A DNA stretch of 47,874 nt, taken from NCBI GenBank assembly GCA_022824585.1, contig JAJDZN010000140.1, positions 1 through 47,874 of the forward strand, in the 5' to 3' direction. The notes under the pieces were generated by a model. The model did not search any database, was not told the origin of the DNA, and worked only from the letters and a program-made list of their open reading frames with translations. This document shows, piece by piece, positions 43,448 to 47,874 of the stretch. The DNA comes from Bryobacterales bacterium. GTDB lineage: Bacteria; Acidobacteriota; Terriglobia; Bryobacterales; UBA6623. Numbering within the stretch: position 1 is the first letter of the stretch; the number at the start of each line of letters is the position of its first letter. A program made the position numbers and the translations under genes.

Positions 43448-44449
43448 ATGGTGGACCTGTCCGCGATCTTTGAGCAGCTAGGAATCCCGAAGGCCGATTC
43501 GGGTTCCGTGGAAGCATTCGACGCACGACCCGTTCCAAGGCGACCACAATGGCGTGTTGCAAAGAATGCGGCTGGTCTGCCGGCAATCCTAGTCGCCGTG
43601 GATGCACCGACAGGAACTGATCGACCACTAGCCGTGTCCTTGGCCAACCTTCGGGTCGAGCACAACGTGCGCTGCGGTGTTTCCCGAGAAGGTGGGGGCC
43701 TAGAGGTTGGGAGATACTCCATTATCCAGTGCCTCAGTGGAGATTCGGACGTTCAGGCGTGCTTCCTGCGCACAATCGGCGGTGCACTGGTGGGATTGGA
43801 GGGGCGTGTAGAAGCGAAAGATCTCGTTGAACTCGTTGATCGACTGATTGTGCTGTTTAGGCTGGTTGCAAGACCACGTGAACGCGCAATTCACGGGCTT
43901 TGGGCTGAGCTATTTGTCATCCTCTCTGCGAACGATCGAGCCGTGATGATCGACGCGTGGCACAGTCAGTCAGTGGAACATTTTGACTTCAGTCGAGGAG
44001 ACGAGCGTCTTGAGGTGAAGTCGTCGTCCATACGCTCACGTGAGCACGTCTTTAGCTTCGAACAGGTGTATCCGCCGAGCGGCGCGTCCGTCCTCGTTGC
44101 TTCCGTATATGTAGAAGAGCAGACCAACGGAAGATCGCTCGGATATTTGTGGGACCAGGTGGTCGATGCGGCTCCGAGCAGTGAGGCGCGATTGAAGGTA
44201 GAAAGGGTTTGCATAGAGACCCTCGGTCAGGATCTTGGCGCGGGTCGAGCATTCTCCGCTGATTGGAATCTCGCCGTCGCGTCCCTCGCGTTCTACCAAG
44301 TGACGAGTATTCCGCGTCCAGCGGCTGACTGTCCACCAGGGGTGTCGCAACTGCGATTTCGGTCTGACTTGAGCTTGGCTGATCCAGCAGAAGCTCTCAA
44401 TTTAGGGGAGTTCCATCGTTGCTGTGTGGGCGTTGTGACGCCGCTATAG
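43448..44449 (+). CDS. PD-(D/E)XK-motif nuclease (DUF4420-like)
   Basis: A 333-residue protein whose centre carries the nuclease core: GLWAELFVIL (Glu154), HFDFSRGDERLEVKSSS with Asp180 and Glu189-Val-Lys191. N-terminal and C-terminal parts are beta/alpha regions of no known fold. DUF4420 proteins of this kind accompany Z1 and MORC genes in restriction systems and are expected to cut unmodified DNA. GGAG before the ATG gives spacing of about nine. It is the last gene of the operon. The AIPR gene often seen after it is not present before the right-hand repeat. Just past its stop begins DNA related to copy A. Confidence 0.85.
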   Translation: MVDLSAIFEQLGIPKADSGSVEAFDARPVPRRPQWRVAKNAAGLPAILVAVDAPTGTDRPLAVSLANLRVEHNVRCGVSREGGGLEVGRYSIIQCLSGDSDVQACFLRTIGGALVGLEGRVEAKDLVELVDRLIVLFRLVARPRERAIHGLWAELFVILSANDRAVMIDAWHSQSVEHFDFSRGDERLEVKSSSIRSREHVFSFEQVYPPSGASVLVASVYVEEQTNGRSLGYLWDQVVDAAPSSEARLKVERVCIETLGQDLGAGRAFSADWNLAVASLAFYQVTSIPRPAADCPPGVSQLRFRSDLSLADPAEALNLGEFHRCCVGVVTPL

Positions 44450-44495
44450 GTAGCTGCCACTTCAAGAACTGGCTCACTTTCGAACGACTGTAAGA

Positions 44496-44623
44496 CGAGT
44501 CATCGATATTCAGGGTCATCTTCATATGGAAACCACATCACGCCACCAACGACGACCGCCGATACCTCTTGGGAGATTGCCGAGCACGTGCGCAATCGAG
44601 TTCTGCCTCACGAAACCGTGACG
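44496..44623 (+). repeat. Direct repeat copy B bounding the defence island (right)
   Basis: Same orientation as copy A (36586-36714), about 70% identical. On the minus strand it encodes MKMTLNIDDSS from ATG 44525, matching VKTTVNIDDSV of copy A, after which similarity stops. So the antitoxin body is missing here and the break falls some 45 bp from the nuclease stop. Confidence 0.7.
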
Positions 44624-44692
44624 CTTGTGGGCTATGAACTCGATAACGAGGGAGCTACGGTCGGATCGCTAGCGATAGATCTCTTCCTGTGA
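44540..44692 (+). pseudogene. Remnant of the divergent small ORF (copy B)
   Basis: The frame equivalent to the copy A ORF reads TADTSWEIAEHVRNRVLP then HETVTLVGYELDNEGAT and AIDLFL, stopping at TGA 44690-44692 after 50 codons. The position of copy A's ATG is ACG here, so the usual start is lost. It is longer than copy A and probably closer to the ancestral sequence. Product unknown. 44693-44777 holds nothing recognised. Confidence 0.5.
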
Positions 44693-44777
44693 ATCACTCT
44701 GCGAATGAGCTACGAGTGCGCCTTCGCTCACCCCGGCAGAATGAGGTAGCGCTCGGCGACACGGCCTAGGCCCCTGG

Positions 44778-46268
44778 TCATGACTTCCCTTTCCCGTATC
44801 CCTTGAGTTCGGCGTCCATGCGTGCGACCGTCTCGCTGTCGCCGGTTGCCTTGGCAGCCTTGCGCAACCCCTTCAGGGACAGGGCCCGCCGCGGCGCGCG
44901 ATCCAGCGAGGACTGATACGCTTCGGCTGCCTCTTGGGGACGGTCCAAGCCGAGCAACGCGTCGCCGAGCAACTCGAACGCGGGCTTGGCAGGAAACGGC
45001 GGGCCGTACCCGAAGGCAGTCCCTTCCTCCATGGCGGCCGCCTCGCGGAGCTTCTCCACGGCGGCCTTCGGTTTCTTCTCAAGCAAGAGCAAACCTTCAA
45101 GTTCCAACACCACGATCGGCAGCGAGCGGGATCTGTCGGCGTGCTTGGCGGAATAGTCGCGCAGCCTGGCAAGCCAGCGCTCGCCAGCCTCGTTGTCACC
45201 GGTCTTGACGGCGCGCATTCCCTCCGCCAAGGCGTTAGAGCCCCACGCCCGGGCATCGATGCCCTCCGCCTCGACTGGCATTAAATCCAAGTCCCACTGC
45301 TCGGTGTCGATCAAGAACTGCGAGCGCATGTAGGCGTGATGGCCGCGGGCCAGCCGAGTGCCCGAAACCTTGGCATCGTGCTCGACCACGGCCAGCCGCT
45401 GGCGCGCTTCGTCGAAACGGCCCATCTGCAGGTAGCCGTACTGCATCCACCACAGCGCGTGGTAGCCCCGATTGTCGCTGCCAAGGCCCAAGCGCTTGAC
45501 CCTGGCCTCGGACGACTCCCAAGAGTCAATGTTCGACGAAACGCACTCCTCCCACATGCCTAGCGCCAAGAAGATGTGGGTTGGCATGTGCTGCGCGTGC
45601 GGCGCGGACGAAGCCACCTTGGAGTAGCGGCGAGCGTACCGAAGACCCAGCGGGGCGTGGACTGGATCGTCGAAGGAGTGAATCAGGTAGTGCAGAGCGC
45701 CCGGGTGATCCGGGTTCTCGAGATAGACATCCTCGGCAATCGCCGCGATCCGCATGTAGGTCCGGGTGTCCCGCGTCCTGCCTGTCGTTCCGAACAGGGA
45801 CACAGCATAGAAGCTGGCTGCCTCGCGGTCCTCTGGATGCGCTCGATACAGCTGCTCCATGGCATTCGAGTACCGCTGCCAGCGATCTTCCTTTTCGCCT
45901 TCCCCGAACGCAATACGAGCCGCGTCGATATATGCGCGCTCGCGCTCCGTCAGCCGCTTCGCCTTGGCAACGCCAGCAAGCGCGGCCCGCCCCTTGGCCA
46001 AGTCCTCGCGGCCCCAGACCGGCCGGTAATGCGACAGAGCCTCTCCCCAATAAGCCATCCCGAAACTCGGGTCCGTTTCGTGCGCCCGCTGGAAGGCGGC
46101 AGCCGCGTCGTTGTACTCGAAGTTGTGCATGAGCAGCACACCGGTCAGGAAATGATCCTGCGCCTCGGCGCTTCCGCTGTTGGGAAACTCGATCACGCCG
46201 AGCCGCTGGTCAGCGGCTAGCGGCATGGCAAGGGCGAATAGTGTGGCGATTAGGACTCTCACGGTCAT
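44778..46268 (-). CDS. Exported TPR protein
   Basis: A 496-residue protein with a signal peptide (VLIATLFALAMPLAADQ). TPR-like helical repeats start with LLMHNFEYNDAAAAFQRAHE and continue through the protein (YLQMGRFDEARQRLAVVE, ALLGLDRPQEAAEAYQSSL). The central PHAQHMPTHIFLALGMWEEC block with paired His is conserved in secreted bacterial TPR proteins of this size. The fold suggests a scaffold; the His pair may bind metal. No enzyme function is assigned. It is divergent from the DUF3500 gene (about 190 bp between starts). Confidence 0.8.
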   Translation of the reverse strand: MTVRVLIATLFALAMPLAADQRLGVIEFPNSGSAEAQDHFLTGVLLMHNFEYNDAAAAFQRAHETDPSFGMAYWGEALSHYRPVWGREDLAKGRAALAGVAKAKRLTERERAYIDAARIAFGEGEKEDRWQRYSNAMEQLYRAHPEDREAASFYAVSLFGTTGRTRDTRTYMRIAAIAEDVYLENPDHPGALHYLIHSFDDPVHAPLGLRYARRYSKVASSAPHAQHMPTHIFLALGMWEECVSSNIDSWESSEARVKRLGLGSDNRGYHALWWMQYGYLQMGRFDEARQRLAVVEHDAKVSGTRLARGHHAYMRSQFLIDTEQWDLDLMPVEAEGIDARAWGSNALAEGMRAVKTGDNEAGERWLARLRDYSAKHADRSRSLPIVVLELEGLLLLEKKPKAAVEKLREAAAMEEGTAFGYGPPFPAKPAFELLGDALLGLDRPQEAAEAYQSSLDRAPRRALSLKGLRKAAKATGDSETVARMDAELKGYGKGKS

Positions 46269-46454
46269 TTAGCCTAGCAATCTGAGCCTTGGATTTGGAG
46301 CGCGAAATAGACAAACCGTTCTAGCCACAGGTATCGCAGGGGGAATGCGGACGCTCCGGGCACGCAATGCGCCCGGTCCGAACCGACCCTAGTCGAAGGC
46401 ACCCAACTCGCCGTACCCAGAAAGGCGAACAGTCTTGTATCGTTGTAGGGCACC

Positions 46455-47696
46455 ATGGCACTCCTTCGTTCACGACGATTCCACCTCTTGACTGCCTTCG
46501 TTGCGCTTGTGGCAGCCGGACTGGTGGTCACCACCGCCCTGCCGCAACGGCGCTACCGCGGAAACCGGTTCGCCCAAGCCGAGCAAACGGCGCTTGCCCA
46601 GCAATTCGTTGGCGCGACCACGAATGGCAAGGTGGAGCCAGGGCTCTTCTCAGTGCGCTCGACCGGAATCTCCACCAAGCCCGTCCTAGACGCCGCACGA
46701 GCGTTCCTAGCGACCCTCACTGACGAGCAGCGCGGCCAGGCGCAATTCCCAGTCGATGACTCGGAGTGGCGCCGCTGGGCGAACCAGCACTCCCTGCCCC
46801 GGCAGGGGGTGTCGTTCACCGAGCTGGACGAGCGGCAACGCGAAGCTGCCTACGCCCTGATGAAGGCCGGGCTGAGCGCGAAGGGCTTCCAACGAAGCCG
46901 CGACATCATGCGCTTGAACTACACGCTGGGCGAGATCACTTCCAACTTCGAAGAGCTGGACGAATGGTTCTATTACTTTACGTTCATGGGCGACCCGTCC
47001 GAGGACAAACCTTGGGGCTGGCAGCTTGACGGCCACCACCTGATCGTCAACTACTTCGTGCTGGGCGACCAGGTCGTGATGACGCCAACTTTCATGGGTT
47101 CGGAGCCAGTGATCGCCGACTCGGGCAAGTACAAGGGAGTATCGGTGATGCAGGACGAGCAGCGACGGGGTCTCGAACTCGTGCAATCGCTCACTGACGA
47201 GCAGCGGGCCAAGGCGGTGCTCGCCACCACCAAGACCGGCAACAACGCGGCGGCCGAGGCGTTCAGCGACAACGTCGTTCTGGACTACGCCGGACTGCAG
47301 GCCACCGAGCTCAACTCGGAACAGCGCGAACTGCTTCTCGCCCTGGTGCAGGAATATGTCGGAAACATGTCCGACGGTCACGCCAAGGTCAAGATGGCCG
47401 AGGTCGAGCAGCACCTAGGCCGGACCTATTTCGCCTGGATCGGCGAATTCGGCCCGGAGAGCACCTTCTACTACCGTGTCCACAGCCCTGTCATCCTCAT
47501 CGAGTTCGACCACCAGCGCCCGATCTTCCTGCGCCACCTGCCGCGCCAGCCGACCCGGCAGCACATCCACTCGGTGACACGCACGCCCAACGGGAACGAC
47601 TACGGCAAGGATCTGCTGCGACAGCACTACGAGCAGAGCCACAAGGCAGAGCTCGATGCGACGCGGGCCGCCCTCGGGAGGGTCAGCGCAGACTGA
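46455..47696 (+). CDS. DUF3500 protein, exported
   Basis: A 413-residue DUF3500 protein. An N-terminal hydrophobic segment (LLTAFVALVAAGLVVTTALP) acts as signal or anchor. Then come FLATLTDEQRGQAQFPVDDSEW, the WGWQLDGHHLIVNYFVLGDQ block, which is the family signature, and FAWIGEFGPESTFYYRVHSP. Proteins of this family are uncharacterised; the HHL and downstream His/Glu residues (SPVILIEFDHQ) suggest a metal site. Full length for the family. ATG 46455 is the outermost start of the frame. Confidence 0.85.
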   Translation: MALLRSRRFHLLTAFVALVAAGLVVTTALPQRRYRGNRFAQAEQTALAQQFVGATTNGKVEPGLFSVRSTGISTKPVLDAARAFLATLTDEQRGQAQFPVDDSEWRRWANQHSLPRQGVSFTELDERQREAAYALMKAGLSAKGFQRSRDIMRLNYTLGEITSNFEELDEWFYYFTFMGDPSEDKPWGWQLDGHHLIVNYFVLGDQVVMTPTFMGSEPVIADSGKYKGVSVMQDEQRRGLELVQSLTDEQRAKAVLATTKTGNNAAAEAFSDNVVLDYAGLQATELNSEQRELLLALVQEYVGNMSDGHAKVKMAEVEQHLGRTYFAWIGEFGPESTFYYRVHSPVILIEFDHQRPIFLRHLPRQPTRQHIHSVTRTPNGNDYGKDLLRQHYEQSHKAELDATRAALGRVSAD

Positions 47697-47874
47697 GCGC
47701 GCATCGCGCCGGTTCAGGAACCGTGGGCGACCCGTAACTACTCAGGCCCTTTTTTGACTATGTGTCTTGTCGCCTGAGCTCACGCGCAGCAATGCTTGCG
47801 CTGGTTGGGGCCGGGTAGGTTTCGAACGGTTGCTCGTGGCGGGGTCCTGTCTCTGAGCGGGAACCGTTGTGAGC
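47697..47874 (+). terminator. Possible terminator after the DUF3500 gene
   Basis: A hairpin CGGTT-CAGG-AACCG (47710-47723) lies 14 bp past the stop. A six-T run (47750-47755) follows 26 bases later, after GGCCC that could pair loosely with GGGC at 47725-47728. Together this is a weak intrinsic-terminator candidate. The rest of the window end holds no recognised gene. Confidence 0.35.

Noticed and set aside
47815-47850. T-arm-like GTTTCGAAC suggesting a tRNA.
   Set aside because: Flanking bases do not pair into a T stem and no anticodon or acceptor arms are present on either strand.
1-47874. Search for CRISPR arrays, insertion sequences with transposase, and rRNA.
   Set aside because: No regularly spaced identical repeats, no transposase DDE motif, and no rRNA-like sequence were seen.

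Overview
The window is about 48 kb of high-GC DNA from a Gram-negative bacterium with an outer membrane: it has lpxA and two TonB-dependent receptors with carboxypeptidase-regulatory-like N-termini. The mix of DUF1501 proteins, PSD1-type cytochromes (DUF1549/DUF1553), secreted sulfatases, PQQ-type propeller proteins and large secreted TPR proteins suggests Acidobacteriota. Planctomycetota or Verrucomicrobiota are less likely, because TonB receptors of this type are characteristic of Acidobacteriota. This is inferred from gene content; no rRNA or tRNA was seen.

Layout. 1-379: tail of an unknown gene and an orphan C-terminal piece of a mandelate racemase/muconate lactonizing enzyme. 490-3045: lpxA with a coupled VOC protein, divergent from a second hexapeptide (left-handed beta-helix) protein. 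3359-10433: a TonB receptor, an unknown lipoprotein and two sulfatases, probably for scavenging sulfated compounds. 10434-12081: an AT-rich stretch with a short tandem repeat, then a DUF4143 ATPase. 12087-15727: two divergent paralogous quinoprotein-like propellers, one in an operon with a haem c/helix-hairpin-helix fusion. 15711-26357: minus-strand block of two DUF1501/PSD1 modules, the first led by its own TonB receptor. 26967-28302: a TPR protein whose signal peptide is in another frame. 28660-30183: a secreted propeller protein resembling glycosidases.

From about 30.3 kb the window becomes accessory. It holds a perfect 18-bp inverted repeat, a RES/Xre toxin-antitoxin pair with an operator-like palindrome, a PQQ dehydrogenase carrying its own haem c domain, and a three-gene operon of a glycine-rich protein and two conserved proteins of unknown function (34369-36059). 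It ends in a defence island (37216-44449). The island has a HicB antitoxin fused to an N-terminal domain like those of restriction systems, HicA, and a four-gene restriction-modification operon: cytosine-C5 methyltransferase, MORC/MutL-like GHKL ATPase, Z1 helicase-like protein and PD-(D/E)XK nuclease. It is flanked by imperfect direct repeats (36586-36714 and 44496-44623, about 70% identical). Each repeat carries the start of a broken ribbon-helix-helix antitoxin and a broken divergent ORF.

44778-47696 returns to chromosomal style: a secreted TPR protein and a DUF3500 protein, transcribed divergently.

The main themes are secreted/periplasmic oxidation and polymer breakdown (sulfatases, PQQ proteins, cytochromes, DUF1501/PSD1, TonB import) and phage/plasmid conflict. 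The strongest candidates for something undescribed are the 34369-36059 operon, the HicB fusion, and the repeat-bounded MORC-Z1 island.
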